Source: Hydrangea macrophylla (taxonomy: Eukaryota; Streptophyta; Magnoliopsida; Cornales; Hydrangeaceae). Taken from it: DNA of 64,000 bases. The notes under the pieces are model-generated. The model saw only the letters and a program-made list of their open reading frames with translations, did no database searches and was not told where the DNA came from. Every line of letters starts with the position of its first letter. The stretch's first letter is position 1. Location: assembly GCA_033977485.1 (NCBI GenBank), contig CM066987.1:52664533-52728532 (forward strand), written 5' to 3'. Positions 36,318 through 47,476 of the stretch are shown here, piece by piece. The translations under genes and the position numbers were made by a program.

Positions 36318-39300
36318 GATCATGATGCTTCCACTGGATCTTGACTAACGGAATCTCCTTATTCCTGAGCTTCTTGATTCCATGGTCTAAAATGCCAACT
36401 GGTCCTTTCTTGAATGTAATGTTGTCGTTGACCTCGATATCTTTGAAGTTGATCTTGTGTGCTGGGTTATGGGCACACTTTCTCAGTATACTGATGTGGA
36501 ACACGTTGTGTACTCCTGATATCTTTGACGGCAACACAAGTCGATAAGCAACCTTCCCAACATGTTCCAGAATCTCGAATGATCCGATGAATCACGGTGA
36601 TAGCTTACCTCTTTTCTGACCAAATCTGACGATGCCTCGAACAGGTAAAACCTTGAGTAGCACATGATCTCCAATGGCGAATTCCAAGTCTTTGCGTTGC
36701 TTGTCAGCGTAACTCTTGTGTCAAGTCTGAGCTATCTTCATTTTCTCACGTATGATCTGAATCTTCTCACTGGACTCTCATACCATCTCTGGCCCAAGAA
36801 GTTGAGTATCTCCGACATCGGCCCAACATAGCGGCGATTGGCAAGGTCTTCAGTACAAAGCTTCAAACGGAGCCATCCCTATGCGTGTATAGTAATTGTT
36901 ATTGTAGGCGAACTCGATTAACGGTAGGTGCGTCTCCCAAGAACTCTTAAAATTAATAATGTAAGCATGTAGCATATCCTCCATCACTTGATTAACTCGT
37001 TTAGTCTGTCCATCAGTTTGTGGATAAAAAGCTGAACTCAAGTTCAGTGTTGTTCCCATCGCTGTTTGGAGACTCTTCCAAAACTCTGCAGTAAAGCACA
37101 AATCTCAATTTGACACGATAGAAATAGGTACTTTGTGTAACAGTAAAGCGCATTGCAGATACATTCGGCTTAATCGTTCCACTAGATACGTCATACTATA
37201 GGCAATGAAATGTGCTGTCTTTGTAAGTTAATCCACGATTACCCAAATAGCATCGTGGTTCTGTTGTGACTTTGGCAAACCTACCACGAAATCCATGGTG
37301 ATGTTCTCCCATTTTCATTAGGGAATTAGTAACGGCTATAGAAGTACAGGTGGCTTCAGATGTTCTGCCTTTACTTGTTTACAAGTAAGACATTGGACTA
37401 TATACTCAGCCACTTCTCGCTTCATTCCTTCCCACCAGAAATTCCTCTTCAAGTCTTTGTACATCTTCGTAACTCCAGGATGAATAGTCATCCTTATGTG
37501 CTTTGATCTTGTCAGAATCAAGATATGGAAGTATTCTTTACTTTCTAAGGATTTGTAGTGTGGAAGTAAAGGTCGAAACCACAGAGATTAAAATACTAAA
37601 GCACTTTAATTTTATAACCTAAATCTAGTTAATTAAGAAAACGATAGTTTGATTTGAATTTTATTTAAACTAAGAACAGTGAAAATAAATTTAAACAATA
37701 TATGAAAGTAATTAAAAGTTGTTTTAAACGATATTTAAAGTGAACCTAGCATTGCAAATCCACCACTAGCTTCATAATAAGGGTATTTTCATAATAAGGG
37801 TATTTGTGAATTCAATTAGCTTGTTAAGTTGGATGATAATGGGGAATTGTAGCTACAAGCCCAATTCCTCCATCAAGAAGATAACTATGATTCAAGCCCC
37901 AACATAGTTCATCTTCAGTTGGCACGGATTGTCTCACACTAAACAAGGGTTGTGGCACAATTCGTCTTTCCTAGGCATAAACTATTCAACTACTTGATAT
38001 CATAATTCAATTAAGCACTATCACATGTAAATAATCCATACAAGCACATCAAATATAGATCATTGAGCACATCACATTCAAAATAGATTTAAGACAAGAA
38101 TAAACTTTGAAAGTAATGATTTAATCAGTAGAAGTACGATTTTATTATAAAAATCCTCTAAACATGTAATCATCATCCATACATAATAAATCTAAAAAAA
38201 AAAACATAAATAACACCCTATTACTTGGCTAGGGTTTCATTAAAACCCTAGATCTAGGTTTAGTTGGCCATAGAAGCGATGATCGGCAAGAGGTTGATGG
38301 AGGAGGCCATGGAAATCCTTGGTCTTCTTCTTCTTCTTCTCCTTGCTTTTCCCTCTTCAGTGGCTGTATATATTATTGTATAATATGGTGTGTATAAAGT
38401 GTGTAACCCCAATATTGAATTATAATAGGGTATATATAGATTTGGAGCAAGTTTGGAGGCATTCCTAAACCTATTCACACTAAAACTGCTATATTTTATA
38501 ATCTGAACGTAATTGGTCAGTTTTGTTCACGTGGGGATCTTCATCAGTACACTGAAATACGCAACTTTGGTTTTTACACAGGTCGTGCAAGCGGGTTACG
38601 TGAACGCGATTTTGGGAGGTCGTGCGCGTGGGTCGCCCGAGCGAGGTAGCTGTTTGTCGTACGAGCGGGCCGTGCGCGTGAGGTGTCTTTTTCAGCTTCT
38701 TTCTTTCTGCTTTTTCACCCCATTTAGCCTGGAATCCTTACTTTTCTCCAAATCCTGACAAAAAATAGAAAATAAAGTAAAAATACACAAAAATAGGATA
38801 AAAAGTACTAACAAATGTGAATTAAGGCATGTAATTAGGATTTGTTCTCTCCCGATCATGCTTTATCCAATATTTCTTTCCAAAGATTTTCTTTGTCAGG
38901 TACACAGAGTCTACCTTTACATCGCAAGGCTCCGTTGGTACAAATGCTCCAAACCTTTGGTTCCTTGGCTGACATCTTCGCAAATCATAACTTCAAATCT
39001 TCGGTTGTCTGTTGAGCTTCTAAGATATGACTGATCAACATTGGTTGTACCATAAAGCATCCAAAATATTGTCCTCCATTGGTCTCACTGGCTAAAGATC
39101 GAACTCAGTCAACACTTCCAATGCTTTCCATTCTCGAATTAGTAATATAGTGATCACTAATCGGGGTCGACGACTCAGAGCATCTGCTACGACATTCACT
39201 TTACCTGGATAGTATTGTAACAAAAAGTCATAGTCCTTGAGTAACTCTATCCATCTTCGTTGTTGCATGTTCAACTCATTCTGAGAGAATAAATACTTCA

Positions 39301-42139
39301 AGCTCTTATAATTAGAAAATAGATCAAACTTTTCTCCATAGAGGTAGTATCTCCATATCTTTAATGCAAACACTATCGCTGCTAGTTCCAAATCATGTGT
39401 TGGATAATTCTTCTCATATACCTTCAATTGTCTTGATACATATGCAATCAAATCCTGTCTTGTATAAGCACATATCCAAGTCCTTTGTGTGATGCATCAC
39501 TATAGATCACATACCTTTCTCCACTCTTAGGTATCGTGAGTACTGGTGCACAAGTCAATCTTTCCTTTAACTCCTAAAATGCATACGCATGCTTGTCTTT
39601 CCATTCATACTTTATCTCTTTCCTCATCAAATTCGTCAATGGTCCTGCTATCCTGGAAAATCCTTCGACAAATCTTCGATAATATCCTGCTAGGCCGAGG
39701 AAACTTCTGACCTCTGTTGCATTAGTTGGTCTGTTCCAGCTTAAGACTGCATCATTCTTAGATGAGTCCACCAAGATACCATCTTGAGATATAACATGTC
39801 CCAAGAATTTGACCTCCTGTAGCCAAAACTCACATTAGCTGAACTTAGCATACAACTTACTATCTTGAAGTGTCTGCAAGGTAATCTGTAAATGTTCCTT
39901 GTGATCCTCCTTTGTCTTTGAGTAGATAAGTATGTCGTCGATGAACACTATAATTGAATTTATCTAGATATGGTCCGAATACTCTATTCATCAAGTCCAT
40001 GAATACTACTGGCGCATTTGTCAATCCAAAAGGCATAACTATAAACTCAGAATGGCTGTATCTCGTCCTGAACGCAGTCTTCGACACATCCTCTGGTCGA
40101 ACTAATAGTTGATGATATCCCGAACGTAGATTGATCTTTGAAAAGATCCTTGATCCTTGTAACTGGTCCAATAGATAATCTATATGAGGAAGTGGATATC
40201 TATTCTTGATTGTAACCTTGTTCAACTCCCAGTAGTCTATACAGAGTCGAAGTGTTCCATCCTTCTTTTTCATAAATAGAACTGGTGCTCCCCAAGGTGT
40301 AGTACTTGGGCAAACAAATCCCAAATCTTTAAGTTCCTGAACTTCCTTCTTTAGTTCTAACATCTCAGTTAGCACCATCTGATATGGAGTCTTAGAAATC
40401 GATAATGTCCCAGGTACTAGTTCTATACAGAAGCCTATTTCTCTCTTTGGTGCAAGTCCTTTAATATCTTGGAATACATCCAGAAAGTCTTGTATGGTAG
40501 GAATCTAATCCATTGTTGTTTCTGTACTGTTACTACCGATCGTAGCTAAACCAGTTTTAGAAATATGTCGCTTATTGACTGACACTAAAATTTGATCGTT
40601 GACCGTCCTTGTATTGGAAATACAATCGTCCTGGTAGGGCAGTCCGATTAGCCTCATACTTAGTCAGCCAATTCATCCCTAGGATAATGTCAAAATCTGA
40701 CATTGACAGAACTACTAAGTCTACTGGAAGATTCTTATCTCTCAAGGTCAGTGGGCAATCTCTACATACTTTACCCAGCATAACAGTCACTCCTAATGGT
40801 GACACATCGTTAAGTACTAGCTCAAGTGTGTATGGTTCTAAACCCAACTGACACATAATCTTAACAGCAACAAACGAACATGCAGCTCCAGTATCGAATA
40901 AATTTTTAACTGGACTATGAAAAAGTACAAGTGTACCTTCTAAATGTTGCTGTTCATCCGCATTAAAGCCTGCTTCTGTTAGGATCATGGCACTCATTCT
41001 AGTTTGATATGGGGGTCCTTGAATTCCTTGAACTGGTCCCCATAGTATCCTCCACGGGGTGCACGACAATCTTTTATCAAATGTCCCAGCTTGTTACAAT
41101 TCTGGAAGACGAGATCCATTCAACGATTACCTCTGGGAACTGTGCTGAACATGGTAATGTGCCATGACTTGCCACAATTAAAACATCCTCAGTTATTACT
41201 TGCCAGTGCTGTAAGCAGTGCCTGAGGTTGCGGTCCCGCTGTTGATATTGCTGGGGTCGAGGATAGCCCTGCTGAGGTGTCCTAGTTCCTTCCCAGGTTT
41301 TCTTATTCCCTTGAAAATTACCATGAGTTCTCCAACCCTGGGTATTTCTCGATCGTTGGTTCTGGAAACTCGACTGTTGAAAATTCCTCAATGGCTGGGG
41401 TCGATTCATCTATTGTCGCTGTGCTAGATAAGCGTCCTTTTCCAATCCGACAGCGAATCTAACAATCCCCTCAAATGATTGATTCAGATGACCAACAATC
41501 ATATGTCGGAGGTGGGGGGTTCAATCCTTGATGAAATCTCTTCACCTTCTTCTGTGAAGTGTCTATCATATGTTGAGCAGATCGGGATAGATGCTCGAAC
41601 TATGTTGTGTATTCCCGCACAATCCATCCTCCTTGTACCAGAATGAGAAGGTTCCTCTCCTGTTGATCTCTCTCATCTTTTGGGAAGTAATTCTCTAAAA
41701 ATCTTCCTTTAAACATTTCCCAAGGCATCATCCTTGAAGCATTTATCCCAATAGTAGCTCGTTTAGCTTCTCACCAATCTGTGGCAGCGTAAGTGAGCTG
41801 GAATGTAGCAAGATGGTGCTTCTCTTGTTCACTACATTCCAACGCTTCAAAGATCAATTCCATTTCCCTTATCCACTGTTCGGCTTTTCATGGTTCCATT
41901 AACCCATTAAACTTCTCGAGACGTAAACCACATAAATTTGCTAATAGTTTATCCCCAAATTGTGTTTGCTGAAATGGTGCAACTGGGGGTTGAACAGGTC
42001 TTTGATTGGTAGCATGATTGTAGGTGCCACCTACATGTTCCATCCTTTGTATAAAGGCTTTAAAAACTCCGGATGGGTCCATTCCCTCTGGAATAGGTGC
42101 TCCAATACACGCTTGATGATTTCTCAAAGGTCCCACCAC
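36318..42139 (-). pseudogene. gag-pol of the old chromovirus, heavily broken
   Basis: Fragments of the same polyprotein as the young element, in order on the minus strand. Gag start at 42139 (MVGPLRNHQACIGAP); gag to about 41077; protease LFDTGAACSFVA (about 40900); RT (40378-39860, with [16 protein letters not shown]); RT/RNase H (39804-39092); integrase zinc finger [20 protein letters not shown] (about 37480); integrase end (37101-36850); GPF and chromodomain start (36674-36318, ending KIQWKHHD). The rest of the chromodomain is at 24690-24802. At least ten stops or frameshifts occur. A 1.35-kb insertion (37504-38858) cuts the integrase. No protein is expected. Confidence 0.93.
37504..38858 (+). 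mobile_element. Probable solo LTR (family X) inside the old integrase
   Basis: A 1355-bp insertion bounded by TGATCTTGTC and CCCGATCA (TG...CA, TGATC inverted termini) with 5-bp target duplication TGCTT (37499-37503 and 38859-38863). Removing it restores alignment with the young element's integrase region. It holds TATA-like stretches (about 38370-38400) and a cluster of CG-rich palindrome-like motifs (38583-38683). It has no coding domains, so solo LTR is the simplest reading; orientation is assumed from the relative at 47477. Confidence 0.72.
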
Positions 42140-42529
42140 AGTGTGCTAGGGAGGTGTACCTACAAAAGGCCTATCGATAAGCTGAAAGTCTTCTCGTAGA
42201 AACAAAATCAAGGTAGAGCGACAAACAGTAATAAGAACTAACAGTTCTACTAAATGGCGTATAACAATCTAAACATGCCATCAATATATATATATCAAAA
42301 TTACCGCTCATATATATATATAAGATGTACCGCATAGTACACACTAGGCAAACTGTGTACCATATGGGACAAGGGCTAAAATAGTACTAAGTCAGCTAGT
42401 TACAACACTACTACTATTGATAATATCTATACAAAGCTATGGTCAAATAGCTATCTCTCAAGCTCCCAAAATCATGTGGACAACATGTCCTGATAAAACT
42501 AACAAAAACTAAACCTTGTAGATCCTGAC

Positions 42530-43516
42530 TTACAAATCGTCAGCGTCTGATCCTACATCTGGTGCTTCATCCTCAGATGCAATGTCCATCTCCACAGGTG
42601 GATCGGCCTCCACTAGTGCAGTAAGTCCTCTAACCACTACTCCTACATCCCAATCCTCAACGATCATCTCATCCACTTCCATATCCTCAACACCAAATGC
42701 TGGCTTGACGACATCGACGATCAACTCAGCAAAATCTCCAACTATGGCCATAGCCTCTGCTAATGCAGCCTATCCTATCGGGAGTCCAGCTGGCTGTGCA
42801 AACATCGCTGCTACCCACTCGATAGCCATATTGGCAATAGCTGCCATATGTAGTACAGGCCCTGCTGGTAAATCGAACATAATAGGTATCTCTGGTATGA
42901 CAACCTCCTCATCAAGAACATCCTCTACTGGTATCTCCAATATCTCGTCTCCCTCTACCGGGTCCTCTGGCTCAAACTCTGGCTCCTCCGGGTCATCCTC
43001 AGGCTTATCATCATCGTCATCGTCTGCAGGCTCCTCCTCTGCTGGGTCCTCATCGTCCATAGGCTTCTCCTCTCCATCCCTATTGATATCCTCATCAGAG
43101 TGCTCATCCTCTAGCTCTGGGTCCTCCTCGCTCTGAATCGGATCATGCTCAGGAACTGGTACATCGGGTACCGGTGGTGGTGGTGGTGCTACTGCTGGCA
43201 CTGCCTCAATAGGTCCTCCAAGAATGGCTCGTAGCTCTATAGCGTCCATCTCCAGCTTAGTCTGGATCAATCGTAGAATCTCCTGAAAAATATCCCTACC
43301 AATTCTCGCAGAATGATAAGCGCCCATACGCATCTTCGTAGGGTGGGTCTTCCCGATCACATAGAGGGCCTTCCACATATCCTCCTCTAAATATCGACTA
43401 GTTGTCTGGTGCATGCGATCATGATAAAACTCCGGATCAGCTGGCTCCATAGTGTTCTCATGGATCACGTGCCCTCCATATGCATCAGTCACAAACTTAT
43501 GGAACTCTGGATCCAT
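42530..43516 (-). pseudogene. Leader ORF of the old chromovirus, one nonsense codon
   Basis: A frame from MDPEFHKFVTDAYGGH (43516) to a stop at 42530, about 328 codons, broken only by TAG at 42770-42772. Homologous to the 204-aa leader ORF of the young element: MDP, V-x-D-x-x-GGH, YH, W, V-x-G, T-x-x-R and EILRL match in order. The C-terminal part is longer and very acidic, with P/E/D-rich runs (EDPAEEEPADDDDDD). It starts 136 bp after the primer site. An in-frame ATG 7 codons upstream (43537) is possible but lacks a counterpart. The antisense Ser-rich frame over 42582-43136 is its shadow. Confidence 0.7.
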
Positions 43517-43651
43517 GCTAACCTGCAAAGAAAACAATCTATCGTCAGAAGGACGAACTTATCTTATACTCATATCTCATCTCAGGGAATCTTAAAATAC
43601 TAGGACAAGATGGTGTGGAAACGTTAGTGAACGAAAGTATCACAACCTAGA

Positions 43652-43663
43652 GCTCTGATACCA
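43652..43663 (-). promoter_or_regulatory. Primer binding site (tRNA-iMet), old chromovirus
   Basis: Minus strand TGGTATCAGAGC, 7 nt inside the LTR at 43671. Confidence 0.93.
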
Positions 43664-43670
43664 AAAATCC

Positions 43671-44494
43671 TGTCACGCCCCAGAGAAGCAATAATAGAGA
43701 AAAATTAATTTCCTTTTTGGGTCCATAGGGAATGACAAGTGAAAGTCACTAATTATCCACCACACAGTACTAGTCCACAAGATAAACAGGAATAGTAACA
43801 AAAACAACTGGATATGAAAGCAGTGTTACTATTATAAACATCAGAACGCTTACGAGTATAATACATAACGCTCACATCCCACGCAAATGTGTTCACAACT
43901 GATCCCTGATACTGACAATACCTGTACCGAAAACACTAATACTCCACTAAATAACTCACCAGGTTATCCAACGTTGCCCATTATTATAGCTCAAACCTTA
44001 TCTCGTTAACACACCGTACTATTACTAACGTTCCAAACCCGACTACGTTACTCACCATATTATCTCAATCTCATTATCGTATCCAATTACCTCCGTAATC
44101 CATCATATTGTATAATAGAACATGGAACATCAATTAAACAGCTAAGCATTATGAATTATAAACTAAGGGAAACAACTAAGTTCTGTTAATGTTCGATCGA
44201 TTGAAGTCACTTTAATCGTTTGAAGGAAGTGGAGTTCGATCTATTAAAGTTCTTTCGATTGATTAGGACTTAGTATGTTCGATCGATTGAACCTAGTTCG
44301 ATCACTCAAACTTCGTCTTATCCAGATTCTGGCAATGAATGTCCAAAATCTGTTAGGGCGTGTTTGGGTTAATATTAAATGTCCAAAACATGTAAAACAT
44401 CATAACTAAGCTACTGAGTGAGTTTGGGACTCACCGAACGTTGTAAGGGCGCGTTTGGTAATGTGTGAGCTCCGAGCTTTAATTGTGGCCTCCT

Positions 44495-44539
<45 letters not shown>

Positions 44540-45080
44540 TCCTCTCTTTGTTTATGTCTCTACATCTCCTTCTTCTTCTTCCCCTTCTGCCTCTCTATCT
44601 AACAGTGTATATATATATACATCTATGAGTGTATGTATACAGGTATGTGTATAATATATATATATATAAAGATAAGCACACACTCTCTCTAACTCTCTTA
44701 GGTTCAGCAAACTTCACATACACACACACACACACACGAGCACAAGGTATATATAGAGGGGGAGGTGGTGCAGGTGGCCATGTTTATGGGAAACCTGGGA
44801 TTTCGAATCATTACATGTTCGGTCAATTGAGAAAGGTTCGATCGATCGAACGCAGATCGGTCAATTTTGATTGATTGAAAATGGTTTGATCGATTGAAGT
44901 GGGGACCACGTTATAAATTCAGGTCGTCGATCGATTGAACAATGTTCGATCGCTTGAACTGTGAAATGTTCGATCGCTCGAACGGACTTCGATCGGTCGA
45001 AGGTTAAATTTCAAGTATGGTCACAGGAAGTATATAGAATCTTTCTGTATAAATAAATATTGAAAATACAGGGTATTACA
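43671..45080 (-). repeat. 5' LTR of the old chromovirus (1410 bp)
   Basis: Starts TGTCACGCCCC and ends GGGTATTACA. It is shorter than its partner by about 0.6 kb missing near 43840. Palindrome clusters lie at about 44193-44312 and 44815-45003, a (CT)n tract at about 44500-44538 and TATATA runs at about 44608-44668. Confidence 0.92.
44193..45003 (-). repeat. CGATCGATTG palindrome clusters (5' LTR)
   Basis: Counterpart of 23811-24615. The motifs are better preserved here: TTCGATCGATTGAA, GTTCGATCGATCGAAC and TTCGATCGCTTGAACTG. Confidence 0.85.
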
Positions 45081-45880
45081 AAGTCCCATATTTTCAAATC
45101 TATTATGGGATTAAATCCTATACTTTCAAATTATTTTCAAGTATATTATGGGATTAAATCCTACATTTTCAAGATCTCGGGACTAAGTCCCACGTTTTCA
45201 AAACACATTTGGCTAAAGTCTGGGACAATGTAACTCTACACTCAAGTTCCCTGCCACGCCACATCTTCAGTCAAAATTAGGGACCACGTCGTCGAAGGCT
45301 AAAGTTCCCTAGCCACATCTGTCAGCTCACCACGAGTATAACTGGCACATTTCAAGCTCACCATGAGTATAAATTGTACCACATTTTAGTTCCTCGCATG
45401 AGCATAACAAAACTACTTTTGAAATTCTCCTTAGAAAAGGGAGAACTATGCACGACATGATTCTCGATCAAACTGGAGATACGTAGGCAGCCCACGAGGG
45501 GTTCAGTCGCACCAAATAAAAACCCACCTCCCATTTTCTGATATAATTTCACTTTCACTTTGACTTAAAAGCTGATGTGACACCAAAGTAGTGTGGTAAC
45601 CATTTTCAGGGATGTTTAGGGGTGCCTAATTCCTTCCACTAACATAATCATTCCTTCGAACCCTTTCTTTGGCAAAGAAGATTATTTTTACAGAGTCACA
45701 CATTTTAAATGGGCCTTTTAATTTGCTTTAAAAACATTTTAGACGGCATACACGTCTTTAAACCAGTTAGGTGGCGACTCTGTAAAATTGAATAAATGCC
45801 CTCCACTTTTTCAAGGAAAAACTTCTATTTCAAAAACCACACCTACATCATTCCGCTCGAGTCATATTTGGGGCGTGACA
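45081..45880 (+). repeat. 3' LTR of AB, second segment
   Basis: Resumes in the tandem array (target duplication AAGTC, then CCATATTTTC) and then matches 13540-14306, ending GGGGCGTGACA. Joined to 19214-22714 it gives an LTR of about 4.3 kb. Confidence 0.85.
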
Positions 45881-47070
45881 AATAGAATAATAAAAAGAAA
45901 GAAATGATTAACCAGACTCAACAGCCGCCTTTGCATTCAAAGATCTTCACAAGTAAGTTTTTGTATCCTGTGCACTTTACATTTCTTTTTCTTTCTTTTG
46001 GGCACTTACCCTCACTTCCGGCTTAAAATAAAAATACAAAAAAATCTATTTTCTTCCTTTTTGGACACCGACCCTTACTTTCGGCAAAAAATAAAAGTAA
46101 AAAATAAAAATAAAACTATTTTCTTCCTTTTTGGGCACTGACTCTTACTTCTGGCATAAAATAAAAATTACAAAAAAAAAACCTATTTTCTTTCTTTTGG
46201 GAACCGATCCTTACTTCTGGCATAAAATAAAATGCTAAAAAAAACCTATTTTCTTTCTTTTGGGCACCGACCCTTACTTCCGGTACACTTTTTCAGTCAT
46301 TTGGGCACCAATCCTTACTTCTGGCATAGAAATAAAAGCACAAAAAAGTGAAAAATAGAAAAGTACAAAAAAAAATACTTCATTCTCCACTCACTTGCAT
46401 AATCTCATTTCAATCTCAATCACTTTCCAAAGGTTAAAATCTAGGACTATACCACACGGGTTAAAGCTCCTAGTCATACCGACTCTTTCTCAAATCACTA
46501 CATCACACGTGCACAGTCAAACGTGACCACTTTTTATTTAAAAAAAAAACATTCATACACTCGCACACATGAAGTCAGAACTACGTTTGATCTGATTCTT
46601 ATCTCGGGATACGTAAGCAACTCTCAAATAGTACGGCCATACCTACCACCACTTTTCGTCCTATACACTTTCTAAAAAACTTGTTTTTCAATCGAAATGC
46701 CCAATTTTTAATGAAAATCACTAAAACTGGCAACCATGCATTTCACGGATGTTTGATGGTGCCTAACACCTTCCCTCGACATAACCGAGTCCTCGAACCC
46801 ATTTTTAAAGATTTCTGGTTTTCGCATGGCTATTCAGAGTCATACTTTTAAATGGCCAAAACTATTTTTTTCAAAAGTCAAAGATGATTACTTTAATTGT
46901 CTTTGCAGGGATTCTAACACCCGAATAATGTAAGGTGGCAACTCTGAAACATTTTGATTAGGCCCTACCACACTCTTTTCACCCTTCCTAATAAAAATCC
47001 ATCGCATTTCACCCACTTTCAGAAAGCCAGGCACTCGAAAGCTGGCAGTTCCGAGAGCGCAGGAACGACA
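45881..47070 (+). repeat. Right (3') LTR of element C, 5'-truncated
   Basis: Matches 5628-6870 from AATAGAATAATAAAA through the 60-65-bp array (about 45985-46340) to the end CAGGAACGACA. The first 3.4 kb of the LTR are missing where AB abuts. Confidence 0.75.
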
Positions 47071-47476
47071 ATCACTATGGAGATCCATTATCCTTTTTAA
47101 TTGTAATGGATGAAGACTGAATTTTACTTTTTGTTAGTTTGTTAGTTGTGAAGAGTAGAAAGTTTCAAGAATTTAATTTTCTTAATATTATGAACTCAAA
47201 TATTGTAATTCAATTCCATAAATACTAAGGCTTAATGCTTGTTTGGTAAGTAATTATTTGAGATTATTAGACAAGTTGAGTTAGTTTGCTAATTAATTTT
47301 TTACATATTTTTCAAATAGTAGGGGGAAAAAAGATTGATATACCTACAAGTTATTTTATTTTTTTGTTTTTTTGAAAAAAAAAAGAAGTTAAAAAAATGC
47401 TTTTATACCTACAATACTTCTAAAGGATGAATAGCATTTAGAAAAATCTCTGCAGGAAAAAATCTTTTTCAGACAC
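47071..47476. other. AT-rich DNA, no feature seen
   Basis: 406 bp between element C and the family X insertion. It has poly-A and poly-T runs and no frame or repeat of note. Confidence 0.6.

Larger units (their letters stand above)
22715..45080 (-). mobile_element. Old chromovirus-type Ty3/gypsy element
   Basis: LTRs 22715-24689 (3' side) and 43671-45080 (5' side) flank a decayed minus-strand gag-pol. Target duplication AAGTC is at 22710-22714 and 45081-45085, inside the AB tandem array. The primer site is tRNA-iMet type. The element starts TGTCACGCCC and ends ATTACA, like the younger element inside it, so they are related. It is interrupted by that element and by a likely solo LTR. Many stops and frameshifts and clear LTR divergence mark it as old. 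Confidence 0.9.
12240..45880 (+). mobile_element. Element AB: non-coding Tat/Ogre-like element
   Basis: A 5'-truncated LTR (12240-14306), a tRNA-Arg primer site (14310), an internal region without recognisable gag or pol (14328-19200), a polypurine tract (19201-19213), and a 3' LTR (19214-22714 continued at 45086-45880). The 3' LTR is split by the nested chromoviruses. LTR length without insertions is about 4.3 kb. The TGTAGACACC start, GCGTGACA end and tRNA-Arg primer are typical of the plant Tat lineage that includes Ogre. No target duplication can be found because the left end is deleted. It abuts the truncated right LTR of element C. Confidence 0.65.
2195..47070 (+). mobile_element. Element C: outermost Tat/Ogre-like LTR element
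   Basis: Two related LTR segments enclose the whole stack: 2195-6870 and the 5'-truncated copy 45881-47070. The left one begins TATAGACACTCCC, a decayed form of the TGTAGACACC start seen in the AB LTR. It is followed by a primer site resembling tRNA-Arg. Flanks ATCAT (2190-2194) and ATCAC (47071-47075) match at 4 of 5 bases, as expected for an old target duplication. No gag or pol was recognised in its own internal DNA, so it looks non-autonomous. Extent is inferred from LTR similarity; the exact start is less certain than the end. Confidence 0.55.

Noticed and set aside
42582..43136. Ser-rich 184-codon plus-strand frame
   Set aside because: Mirror of the acidic leader ORF on the minus strand, where homology to the young element is seen.
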